Below are positions 1-5,140 of a stretch of 7,897 nucleotides of DNA, piece after piece (position 1 is the stretch's first letter; each line of letters starts with the position of its first letter). Made by a program: the position numbers and the translations under genes. The notes under the pieces were generated by a model. The model was given only the letters and a program-made list of their open reading frames with translations. It was not told the origin of the DNA and made no database searches. Source of the DNA: an uncultured bacterium (lineage in GTDB: Bacteria; Cyanobacteriota; Vampirovibrionia; Gastranaerophilales; Gastranaerophilaceae); NCBI GenBank assembly GCA_948888345.1, contig CAQTPN010000041.1, positions 605 through 8,501 of the forward strand, written 5' to 3'.

Positions 1-984
1 ATTATCTTTTGATTTTCTAATCGTAATAACAGTATTCTGGTCAGACGGCAAACCTCTTAAAGTAGCCGAAGCAATTGCATTCAGCTTGCTCTTCTTTTGA
101 ATATCTTCTAAACCGGTTTCAAAATATTTAAAATTAAAAATTGTCCTATCCTTATAGTTTGTAATATTTACATACCGGAAAGCATTGGGATAAGTCACAA
201 GAGATGGTGTGCTGACATGGATAATATTCCCCTGCTGTCTGATTTTTGCCGCATGATAGTGTCCTGAAAAAATAGCAATAGGTGTTTTTTTATACTCTTT
301 AATAATATCCATATAAGTATCGGAATTTAAAATTTTATGGTGTTCCGATTTAAAAGGCTCAACAACTGGATGATGTTCAAAAATCAATATTACTTTATCT
401 TTGTGGCCTTCTAATTCATATTTTAAAAATTCCGCCTGTTCATCGGTTAATCTTCCGTTTGCGGTAATTGCATCATCAATCGTTGTATCAAGAACTATAA
501 CACGGTATTCACGCCTTGGCGAAAAAGCATAGTAGCTCTTATCGAAGATATAAAAAGGATTGCATTTTCTTATTATATTAAGTGCTTCGTTTTTTGAAAT
601 ATAATCAGGTGCCCCGCTTTCGCTTCCTGCCATCTGGGCCATATCATGGTTTCCAAATGCAGTAAGGGAAGGGTATTTAAGCTTCGTTAAAAGCACAAAG
701 AAATCTCTGTAAGATTTTTTCAAAGGCTCATTTACTATATCACCGGTAAACATAACAAAATCAACCGGCTTTAGATTATTTACCTGACTGACTGCATCTT
801 TCAATAAATCTTTGGAGCTTGAAAGTGCCTTATAAGAGGTGTCCTCCCTGTCTGAAATGTGCGTATCGGAGATATGAACAAAACTTAATTCCATATCTTT
901 GAACGAAAAATCAGCAAAAGCACTTCCTCCCAAATTAAACATCAGGAGGAAAACGGCTAAAATCTTAAATATTATCTTTTTCAT
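1..984 (-). CDS. Exported calcineurin-like metallophosphoesterase (partial, 3' end outside window)
   Basis: The reading frame is open from an ATG at 984 to the left edge, giving 328 codons without a stop, so the C-terminus is missing. The first 24 residues form a classical signal peptide (Lys-rich start, hydrophobic core, SAFA cleavage motif), which predicts a periplasmic or extracellular enzyme. The metal-binding motifs of the calcineurin-like/CpdA-type fold appear in order: DTH in HISDTH (about 37-42), GDIVN (81-85), GNHD (111-114), EHHP (203-206) and GHYH (241-244). The family hydrolyses phosphomonoesters or phosphodiesters with two metal ions; the substrate cannot be read from sequence. 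The start lies 14 nt after the malQ stop, with AAAAGAAG directly before the ATG, so it is probably the last gene seen of the sigma factor-malQ operon. The family call is firm; any more specific function is not. Confidence 0.9.
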   Translation of the reverse strand, partial: MKKIIFKILAVFLLMFNLGGSAFADFSFKDMELSFVHISDTHISDREDTSYKALSSSKDLLKDAVSQVNNLKPVDFVMFTGDIVNEPLKKSYRDFFVLLTKLKYPSLTAFGNHDMAQMAGSESGAPDYISKNEALNIIRKCNPFYIFDKSYYAFSPRREYRVIVLDTTIDDAITANGRLTDEQAEFLKYELEGHKDKVILIFEHHPVVEPFKSEHHKILNSDTYMDIIKEYKKTPIAIFSGHYHAAKIRQQGNIIHVSTPSLVTYPNAFRYVNITNYKDRTIFNFKYFETGLEDIQKKSKLNAIASATLRGLPSDQNTVITIRKSKDN

Positions 985-998
985 CTTCTTTTACTTTT

Positions 999-2888
999 TT
1001 ATGCTATTGATTCAAGTCTTATTATTAATTCACTGTTTTGTGCGGCAAATTCAGGCCCTCTTGCCTTAATTGCATAGATTAATGCCAGCGGAAGGTTTAG
1101 TGCTTCACCGCTTTCAAGGTGCCTTTCATAATAATCTTCAAAATTATCGGGAAGTCTTAATGTCCAATTCGGGTCGCCTGAAGTGCCGGGACGGTTATAT
1201 ACTTCATTAATTCCAAAGAAATCAGTAAAGAAGATTTGAACATTTTCATTCTTTGCGGCAAAAATTTCAACCAGTTTTGAAAATGCCAAGAATTTATCAT
1301 CAGTATAAAGTCTTTCTCTGATTTCATCTCTGTTTTCAGAATGTGCGTATAAATCTTCCATAAGATTATCCACATGCGGCGTTAATTCAGGTTTTCCAAT
1401 CATAGACTGAGCCCACATTCTAATAGGCTCATTATCGTGAGTGCCGACCATTGCCCAAGAATTTTCAGTAATATTTGAACATCTGTAAGCATGGTCTTTT
1501 TCCTCAGCAACAACAAACTGCACCAGTTTCATGCCTGCAAGTGCATATTTTTTCATAACCTGAACTACGGGATATGTAAGCGTTCCAAGGTCCTCGGCTA
1601 CAATTGCATCTTTATTAAGACCGGCCTCGCGTGCTGCCGCTATAACAATTTTTTCAATTGTCCGGCCGTATTTTTCAACCTGCGCTTCATCCAATTGTTT
1701 AATCCATTTTTCCTTATCGGGTTCTACTTCATTATTTGTATCTTCGCATCTTGCAATTGAATATTTTGAAAGCTCAGGATGGAACGGAGATGAGTAAAGC
1801 CTTCCTGCTCCTTCTTCAATTTTCGGAAGGGAGCCTTTTTTATAAACCCACGGGTCAATAAGCCCTACAGTGTGGTCAATTCTGACTCCGCCGGGGTTTT
1901 CTTTAAACATTTTTAAATATAATCTGTATAAAAGTTTTCCCGCTTCCCCGAGACTGCCGTCTGCATTAAACATTTTCTCAGGGTCAACAACAGAAAAGCC
2001 CCAGGCCTGCCCGTCTTTTGAAAAATAATCCGGAGGGCATCCAAGGCACCAGCCCTCTAAAAATAAGGATTTATAAGCCCAATTGTCGCGGTCGGAAAAA
2101 GCAACCTGTCTGTCTGCAATCATTTTTAAATTTTTAGATTTTGCGTATGCCCTTGTTTTTTCGCTTTGAAGGGCTGTTAAAAATTGTGCTAATTTATATT
2201 TACCGATTACATCTTTATATTTTTCATTTAATTCTTTAATGCGCTCATCTGCTTTATTTCTATCCCATGTTGAAAATAAATCTCTATCAAGTTCATTTTC
2301 CCACTGGGGCCAGTAATCAGAATTATGCTCAAGGCTTAAAGCCTCATATAAAGCATCATTATCAAGCCAGTAAGCATTTTCTTTTTTAAAATTTTCAAAA
2401 TCTTCTTTAAACTTAGCGGAAGCATTAAGGTTAAAGTTTTCATAAACTTCATTCATAACCCTGTCAAGTGTTTCTGTTGAATAAACGTATGCTGCCTTAT
2501 TTTCATATATATTAGGGTTTTCTTTAACAATTTTTTCTAAAGATACCGCAGATAAAAGATTTTCATATTCTCTTGTGGTTAAGGATACTAAATCCATAAA
2601 CAGAGGATTTTGTGAAAAAACAGTTCCCGTATATGGAGAAGAATCGCTCTTTTTTGTTTTACCGTTAGGGCCCAGCTGGATGGCATTAAACATATCCCCT
2701 GCAAAGTCCATCAATTTTTTGGCACCGTTTGAATTATAAGTTCCAAACCCTGTGTTTTCGCCTTTTGTAGATGGAAAGCTCACTCCATGCAGAATAAGAG
2801 CCATATTTTTCTTATTCAATGCACATAAGGCTTCTTTTACGATTTCTTTATACTTAGAATTTATCTTTTTATCTTCTGTAGTTTGCAT
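999..2888 (-). CDS. malQ: 4-alpha-glucanotransferase (amylomaltase, GH77), divergent
   Basis: Transfers alpha-1,4-glucan segments between maltodextrins or to glucose, in cytoplasmic glycogen/maltodextrin metabolism. GH77 landmarks appear in order: SFPS and GFGTY (about 38-51), QLGPNG (71-76), SPYTGTVFSQNPLF (84-97), CPPDYFS..GQAWG (284-297), RIDH (336-339), AEDLG (431-435) and GTHDN (482-486). By family knowledge D338 is the nucleophile, E432 the acid/base and D485 the third catalytic carboxylate; all are present. At 629 residues it is longer than the usual roughly 500, with extra sequence around 115-260. Motif surroundings are divergent: the RIDH motif continues as TVGLIDPW, and the PPDYF motif is preceded by C rather than V. 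Two stacked purine-rich ribosome binding sites (AAGGAGGAG then AGAAGG) precede the ATG. It sits 39 nt downstream of the sigma factor gene and 14 nt before the phosphoesterase gene. Family confidence is high; exact substrate preference is unknown. Confidence 0.93.
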   Translation of the reverse strand: MQTTEDKKINSKYKEIVKEALCALNKKNMALILHGVSFPSTKGENTGFGTYNSNGAKKLMDFAGDMFNAIQLGPNGKTKKSDSSPYTGTVFSQNPLFMDLVSLTTREYENLLSAVSLEKIVKENPNIYENKAAYVYSTETLDRVMNEVYENFNLNASAKFKEDFENFKKENAYWLDNDALYEALSLEHNSDYWPQWENELDRDLFSTWDRNKADERIKELNEKYKDVIGKYKLAQFLTALQSEKTRAYAKSKNLKMIADRQVAFSDRDNWAYKSLFLEGWCLGCPPDYFSKDGQAWGFSVVDPEKMFNADGSLGEAGKLLYRLYLKMFKENPGGVRIDHTVGLIDPWVYKKGSLPKIEEGAGRLYSSPFHPELSKYSIARCEDTNNEVEPDKEKWIKQLDEAQVEKYGRTIEKIVIAAAREAGLNKDAIVAEDLGTLTYPVVQVMKKYALAGMKLVQFVVAEEKDHAYRCSNITENSWAMVGTHDNEPIRMWAQSMIGKPELTPHVDNLMEDLYAHSENRDEIRERLYTDDKFLAFSKLVEIFAAKNENVQIFFTDFFGINEVYNRPGTSGDPNWTLRLPDNFEDYYERHLESGEALNLPLALIYAIKARGPEFAAQNSELIIRLESIA

Positions 2889-2895
2889 AATGCAG

Positions 2896-2908
2896 CCTTC
2901 TCCTCCTT
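2896..2908 (-). promoter_or_regulatory. Strong double Shine-Dalgarno before malQ
   Basis: On the mRNA strand this reads AAGGAGGAGAAGG, ending 7 nt before the malQ ATG at 2888. The distal GGAGG and the proximal AGAAGG can each serve as a ribosome binding site. This supports the chosen start and suggests malQ is translated better than the upstream sigma factor gene, which has only a weak site. Confidence 0.8.
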
Positions 2909-2927
2909 AAAAGTTTATATTCATTCA

Positions 2928-3605
2928 TCAATAGCTTGTTAAACCCTTTTTCTGTAAGTATTCTCTTACATTATTCAGGGCACTTTGTACAATTCTTGTT
3001 ATTCTTGAGCTTGATAACCCTACCATCTGTGCAATCTGTTTTACCTGCATATTGCGGTAAAACCTGTATTCAACAATGGTTCTGTCTTTTTGCGGCAGTG
3101 TAGCAATTGCCTCTCTTATAACACGGCCAAGCTCTGTGATTTCAGCCTTCTCATCCGGCGTGGCGGATGTATCCTTAATAAAGTCAAAAGGTGAATCTGT
3201 ATCAGATGAAGCGGATGCAATAGAATCAATTGATAAAATTGTTTCATAAATAGCTTCCCTTACCTTATTTGGAGAAACATCAAGGCTTGAAACATTATCT
3301 GATGATACTTCTTCTTCATCTTCTGCCGCTTCTTTTTTATGCTTCAGCGTATACCATTTATAACGGTTCCTGAGTTCGTTCCTTATTGCCCATCTCACAG
3401 CGGTTGCAATATAGGACGTATTATATTTTTCCAACTGTTCATCGGTTTTATTTTTTATAAGTGCTTGAATTGCAATAATACCGATAGATACAAGCTCTTC
3501 ACATTCTACCATGTGGGCCGGTATCCTTCTGTATTCTACCCTTGCCACCTTTTGAATAATATCTATATAATCTTTTAATTTGTTTGATTGCAATTTTAGT
3601 GCCAC
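2928..3605 (-). CDS. RNA polymerase sigma factor, FliA/group 3-like, lacking a clear region 3.0
   Basis: An alternative sigma factor of 225 residues. Region 2 spans about 12-85: a FliA-like ARRxP-type segment (ARVEYRRIP), ELVSIGIIAIQALI, then YIATAVRWAIRNELR, which corresponds to the core-binding and -10 recognition helices. Region 4 spans about 160-216, with LPQKDRTIVEYRFYRNMQVKQIAQMVGLSSSRITRI giving the -35-binding helix-turn-helix. Between them the usual region 3.0 is not recognisable; an acidic Ser-rich linker follows (about 92-112), then a DFIKDTSATPDEKAE stretch typical of the segment before region 4. The start is GTG at 3605 with only a weak ribosome site; the next Met is residue 32, inside region 2, and the frame has a TAA at 3635-3633 upstream, so GTG is the reasonable choice. 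It is first in a run with malQ and the phosphoesterase gene. Resemblance to FliA suggests a role in motility or envelope gene expression, but its regulon is inferred, not shown. Confidence 0.88.
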   Translation of the reverse strand: MALKLQSNKLKDYIDIIQKVARVEYRRIPAHMVECEELVSIGIIAIQALIKNKTDEQLEKYNTSYIATAVRWAIRNELRNRYKWYTLKHKKEAAEDEEEVSSDNVSSLDVSPNKVREAIYETILSIDSIASASSDTDSPFDFIKDTSATPDEKAEITELGRVIREAIATLPQKDRTIVEYRFYRNMQVKQIAQMVGLSSSRITRIVQSALNNVREYLQKKGLTSY

Positions 3606-3639
3606 ACTTCTACCACAGTATATAAATACCTCTTAGATG

Positions 3640-3668
3640 ATTTTACTATTTTTTTGAGCTTTTTGCAA
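3640..3668 (-). promoter_or_regulatory. Probable housekeeping promoter of the sigma factor-malQ operon
   Basis: On the minus strand TTGCAA (3668-3663) and TAAAAT (3645-3640) are separated by exactly 17 bp. They match the sigma-70 consensus at 4/6 and 5/6 positions. The predicted transcription start is near 3633, about 30 nt upstream of the GTG at 3605. The placement, just before an operon and downstream of a hairpin, supports it; it has not been tested. Confidence 0.55.
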
Positions 3669-3682
3669 ATGCGCTAAGACAG

Positions 3683-3705
3683 ACCCCACTATTTGGAGTA
3701 GGGGT
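3683..3705 (-). terminator. Hairpin downstream of the XRE gene, possible transcription end
   Basis: ACCCC-ACT and AGT-A-GGGGT form an 8-bp stem with one bulged A and a 6-nt loop, 24 nt past the stop of the XRE gene at 3729. On the minus strand it is followed by CTGTCTTAG rather than a U-run, so it is not a textbook intrinsic terminator. On the plus strand TTTATA follows, but no plus-strand gene lies close upstream. It may separate the XRE transcript from the sigma factor promoter. Confidence 0.35.
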
Positions 3706-3728
3706 TTATACTGTAACGCCATTATAAA

Positions 3729-4061
3729 TCAGACTATTACATTTAAAATTTCATCAATAATCTTTAATTTTTCAATATCGCCTTTTATTAATTTTATTTT
3801 ATTGGCAACTGATTTATGTAATTCATTTTGATTATATTCTTCATCAAAATCGTATAATGCTTTTGGTCTGACTTTTAATGCTTCGGCTATTTTATCAAGT
3901 GTTTCCGGCAAAGGATAATTTGCACCTGTTTCTATACGCGACAAAGACCTTGAGGAAATATTCAATGCTTCCGCAAGTTTTTCTTGTGAAAGTCCTTTAG
4001 TTTTTCTTAATTTCGCAATGCGAGAGCCTAATAATTTCTTTATATCCCTATTGTTTGACAT
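3729..4061 (-). CDS. XRE-family helix-turn-helix regulator (110 aa)
   Basis: A small DNA-binding protein with a lambda Cro/C1-type HTH at about residues 12-70. LGSRIAKLRKTKGLSQEKLA gives helices 1-2, and SSRSLSRIETG with the following YPLPETLDKIAEAL completes the domain. A charged tail follows (about 72-110), ending KLKIIDEILNVIV, perhaps a short dimerisation helix. Start ATG at 4061; the ribosome site is weak (AAGGA about 18 nt and GAAAGA about 10 nt upstream). The tail and overall layout resemble the plus-strand XRE gene at 4722-5069, suggesting paralogues or a common small-regulator family. The upstream region contains inverted repeats that could be operators. Such proteins regulate their own promoter and neighbours or mobile-element genes; the target here is unknown. 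Confidence 0.85.
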   Translation of the reverse strand: MSNNRDIKKLLGSRIAKLRKTKGLSQEKLAEALNISSRSLSRIETGANYPLPETLDKIAEALKVRPKALYDFDEEYNQNELHKSVANKIKLIKGDIEKLKIIDEILNVIV

Positions 4062-4088
4062 TTATTCTAATCTTTCAATCCTTATATA

Positions 4089-4106
4089 CTAATGTTTATT
4101 TATTAG
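4089..4106. promoter_or_regulatory. Small inverted repeat upstream of the XRE gene, candidate operator
   Basis: CTAAT (4089-4093) and ATTAG (4102-4106) flank an 8-bp AT-rich spacer, 28 bp upstream of the XRE start. Dyads of this size and position are typical of autoregulated XRE operators, but in such AT-rich DNA a 5-bp arm can arise by chance. Confidence 0.3.
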
Positions 4107-4115
4107 AAAAATAAG

Positions 4116-4150
4116 GACTTAATATAGAGAAAAATTCTTTTCATTAAGTC
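4116..4150. repeat. 8-bp perfect inverted repeat abutting the plus-strand -35 box
   Basis: GACTTAAT (4116-4123) and ATTAAGTC (4143-4150) are perfect reverse complements separated by 19 bp. The right arm ends immediately before the TTGACA at 4151. The half-sites are centred 27 bp apart. The placement between the divergent XRE gene and the plus-strand promoter makes this a candidate bipartite operator. This is inferred from position alone. Confidence 0.4.
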
Positions 4151-4178
4151 TTGACACAAAAAAATGAATTGCTATAAT
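4151..4178 (+). promoter_or_regulatory. Perfect-consensus sigma-70 promoter
   Basis: TTGACA (4151-4156) and TATAAT (4173-4178) both match the consensus completely, with a 16-bp spacer. The predicted start is about 4185. It fires away from the minus-strand XRE gene, and no plus-strand coding sequence follows until 4722. The first ATG in the predicted transcript (4183) is followed at once by TAG. Confidence 0.7.
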
Positions 4179-4184
4179 GACAAT

Positions 4185-4252
4185 GTAGAAAGCAAAATAA
4201 AATTTCAAACTAAATATAATTCAGCGCGGGTTGAAATATAGCCCGTTTTCTT
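4185..4252 (+). ncRNA. Candidate small RNA (about 68 nt)
   Basis: This segment runs from the predicted start of the perfect promoter to a terminator-like structure. The stem is CGGGTT (4227-4232) with AGCCCG (4240-4245), 6 bp including one G-U pair. The loop is 7 nt (GAAATAT) and TTTTCTT follows at 4246-4252. The first 40 nt are A-rich and largely unstructured, and no open reading frame with a ribosome site is visible. The transcript would be intergenic between two minus-strand genes. It could be a regulatory RNA or the attenuated leader of a longer transcript. No known RNA family is recognised. Confidence 0.45.
4227..4252 (+). terminator. Intrinsic terminator-like hairpin with T-tract
   Basis: A GC-rich CGGG/CCCG core, extended by U-G and U-A pairs, encloses a 7-nt loop and is followed directly by TTTTCTT. 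The stem is short, so termination may be partial. In AT-rich surroundings such a GC block directly before a T-run is unlikely to be accidental. Confidence 0.5.
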
Positions 4253-4284
4253 AGATTTATTAGGTTTCACCCTTTTTGACCTGA

Positions 4285-4308
4285 ATGCGGCATTGTTACA
4301 TGCCGCAT
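4285..4308. repeat. Perfect 9-bp palindromic hairpin
   Basis: ATGCGGCAT and ATGCCGCAT are exact reverse complements around a TGTTAC loop, 17 bp past the stop of the 73-codon gene on the minus strand. No T-run follows on either strand, so it is not a standard intrinsic terminator. It could protect the 3' end of the message, bind a protein, or be a short interspersed repeat. Confidence 0.5.
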
Positions 4309-4324
4309 CCGTTCCTTGTGAATA

Positions 4325-4546
4325 TTAGTTCAATAAAGCATATCTGGATTCCGATAGGGCAATTAAATTACTTATAACGTATGCAATTTCGTATAAAGGT
4401 CTTAAATACCACTTTTTACTTGAATGTCTGTATTTTTGGTATTTATTCACGATTTCAAATAATTCCACCTTCAAAATGTCTAATTTCTCGAGATTGTATT
4501 TTCTCACCAGCTTTTCATAAGTGTAAAGTGTTTCTTGTTTGTTCAT
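4325..4546 (-). CDS. Hypothetical 73-aa protein
   Basis: Not recognised. The protein is rich in Lys, Tyr, Leu and Glu and looks helical throughout: an amphipathic first half (about 5-37), a basic HSSKKWYLRP patch (41-50), and a more hydrophobic C-terminal helix (51-67, YEIAYVISNLIALSES). It has no signal peptide, no clear membrane segment and no cysteine. The case for a real gene is the strong ribosome site: AAGGAG sits 6-7 nt before the ATG at 4546. It lies alone between the two XRE genes, with a palindromic hairpin after its stop. It might be a small accessory or structural-helix protein; no function is assigned. Confidence 0.6.
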   Translation of the reverse strand: MNKQETLYTYEKLVRKYNLEKLDILKVELFEIVNKYQKYRHSSKKWYLRPLYEIAYVISNLIALSESRYALLN

Positions 4547-4552
4547 TTTCTT

Positions 4553-4558
4553 CTCCTT
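4553..4558 (-). promoter_or_regulatory. Ribosome binding site of the 73-aa gene
   Basis: AAGGAG on the minus strand ends 6 nt before the ATG at 4546. It fixes the start codon and is the main evidence that this short frame is translated. The same stretch is crossed by an overlapping plus-strand frame without such a site, which is treated as a shadow. Confidence 0.7.
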
Positions 4559-4619
4559 TTTTTAATGATGTAAAGCAACTTTTATACTTAAATATTAAAC
4601 CGCTATAACTCTTTAAGAT

Positions 4620-4668
4620 ATTACCTGAAAGGGTAATTTTATGGAATTAAATTATATAAAATTTTATA
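4620..4668. repeat. Two short palindromes between the 73-aa gene and the plus-strand XRE gene
   Basis: ATTACC (4620-4625) pairs with GGTAAT (4632-4637) around a 6-nt loop. TATAAAATTTTATA (4655-4668) is a 14-bp perfect palindrome. Both lie in the 175-bp divergent spacer where promoters and operators for both genes are expected. The second is pure A+T and could be chance; the first contains the only GC pairs nearby. Confidence 0.3.
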
Positions 4669-4684
4669 ATAGAGAATAATTCAA

Positions 4685-4721
4685 TTGTATTTTACACACA
4701 TGCGACATAATCTCATATAAT
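4685..4721 (+). promoter_or_regulatory. Promoter candidate for a leaderless XRE transcript
   Basis: No purine-rich ribosome site precedes the ATG at 4722. Instead two -10-like hexamers crowd it: CATAAT at 4706-4711 and TATAAT at 4716-4721. With TTGTAT (4685-4690) as -35 and a 15-bp spacer, CATAAT would start transcription at or within a few bases of the ATG. If TATAAT were used, transcription would begin inside the gene. Confidence 0.4.
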
Positions 4722-5069
4722 ATGAAGCTTTCTACGTTTAAAAAGGCTTTTGGTACAAGTATTCAAAAGCAAAGAGTACAGAAAAATTTGACACAAGCTG
4801 AACTTGCTGAAAAATTGGGTATAGAACTTTCAACTCTTGGCAAGATTGAATGCGGTATGAGTTTTGTTTCAGCAAAACTTTTGTTGAAAATATGTTCCAC
4901 ACTTGAAGTAACTCCTGCTGAATTATTTAATTTCAGCGGCAAAATTAATATAAATACTGTATTTGACAGTGATTTTGAAAGAGTGCTTGAAATATTATTT
5001 AAATGCAATAACAAAGAACTAAAAAAGATTTATGAAATATTAACTTCTATTATTGATTTTAAAAAATAA
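4722..5069 (+). CDS. XRE-family helix-turn-helix regulator (115 aa)
   Basis: The only convincing plus-strand protein gene in the window. The HTH_3 domain covers about residues 6-71. FGTSIQKQRVQKNLTQAELAEKLG supplies helices 1-2, LSTLGKIECG the recognition region, and LLLKICSTLEVTPAELFNF the closing helices. A tail of about 44 residues ends with KELKKIYEILTSIIDFKK. The tail resembles in length, charge pattern and final EIL..I motif that of the minus-strand XRE protein at 3729-4061. ATG at 4722 is the only reasonable start: the frame has a TAA at 4677-4679 upstream and the next Met is residue 46. There is no Shine-Dalgarno sequence, so it may be leaderless. It converges on flhB across a spacer that holds the MITE-like element. 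The target is unknown; autoregulation is likely for the family. Confidence 0.85.
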   Translation: MKLSTFKKAFGTSIQKQRVQKNLTQAELAEKLGIELSTLGKIECGMSFVSAKLLLKICSTLEVTPAELFNFSGKININTVFDSDFERVLEILFKCNNKELKKIYEILTSIIDFKK

Positions 5070-5090
5070 AATAAACTGGCAAAAAAATTT

Positions 5091-5110
5091 TACAAGTATT
5101 TACAAGTTTT
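5091..5110. repeat. Tandem 10-bp direct repeat related to the MITE terminus
   Basis: TACAAGTATT (5091-5100) and TACAAGTTTT (5101-5110) are head-to-tail copies with one difference. TACAAGTTTA recurs in the left terminal repeat of the nearby element (5151-5160) and in inverted form in its right terminal repeat. They may be remnants of an earlier terminus, a protein-binding array, or an AT-rich coincidence. Confidence 0.4.
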
Positions 5111-5123
5111 AATAACAAAACTT
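5104..5123. terminator. AT-rich hairpin after the plus-strand XRE gene
   Basis: AAGTTTT (5104-5110) and AAAACTT (5117-5123) are perfect arms around AATAAC, 34 nt past the XRE stop. The stem has only two GC pairs and no T-run follows, so it is at best a weak terminator. It overlaps the second copy of the 10-bp direct repeat. Confidence 0.25.
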
Positions 5124-5140
5124 ACTTATAAAAATATTAT

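Noticed and set aside
1491..1760. 89-codon plus-strand frame within malQ
   Set aside because: Phe/Cys/Asn-rich product typical of reverse-strand translation of AT-rich DNA; fully inside a gene with clear motifs.
4285..4308. Resemblance of the GATGCGGC palindrome to enterobacterial REP sequences
   Set aside because: Only a short GC-rich core is shared and the host context is unrelated; treated as convergence.
4185..4320. Possible tRNA or riboswitch in the spacer
   Set aside because: No cloverleaf, no T-loop GGTTC consensus and no recognisable aptamer; only the short hairpins described.
4381..4608. 75-codon plus-strand frame
   Set aside because: Overlaps the 73-aa minus-strand gene, which has a strong ribosome site; this frame has none and its product resembles no protein I know.
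4763..5014. 83-codon minus-strand frame opposite the plus-strand XRE gene
   Set aside because: Complement of a recognisable HTH domain, Ser-rich product, no ribosome site.
3729..5069. Toxin-antitoxin system made of XRE antitoxin plus the 73-aa protein
   Set aside because: The 73-aa gene is not adjacent to or co-transcribed with an XRE gene, and the protein shows no toxin motif.
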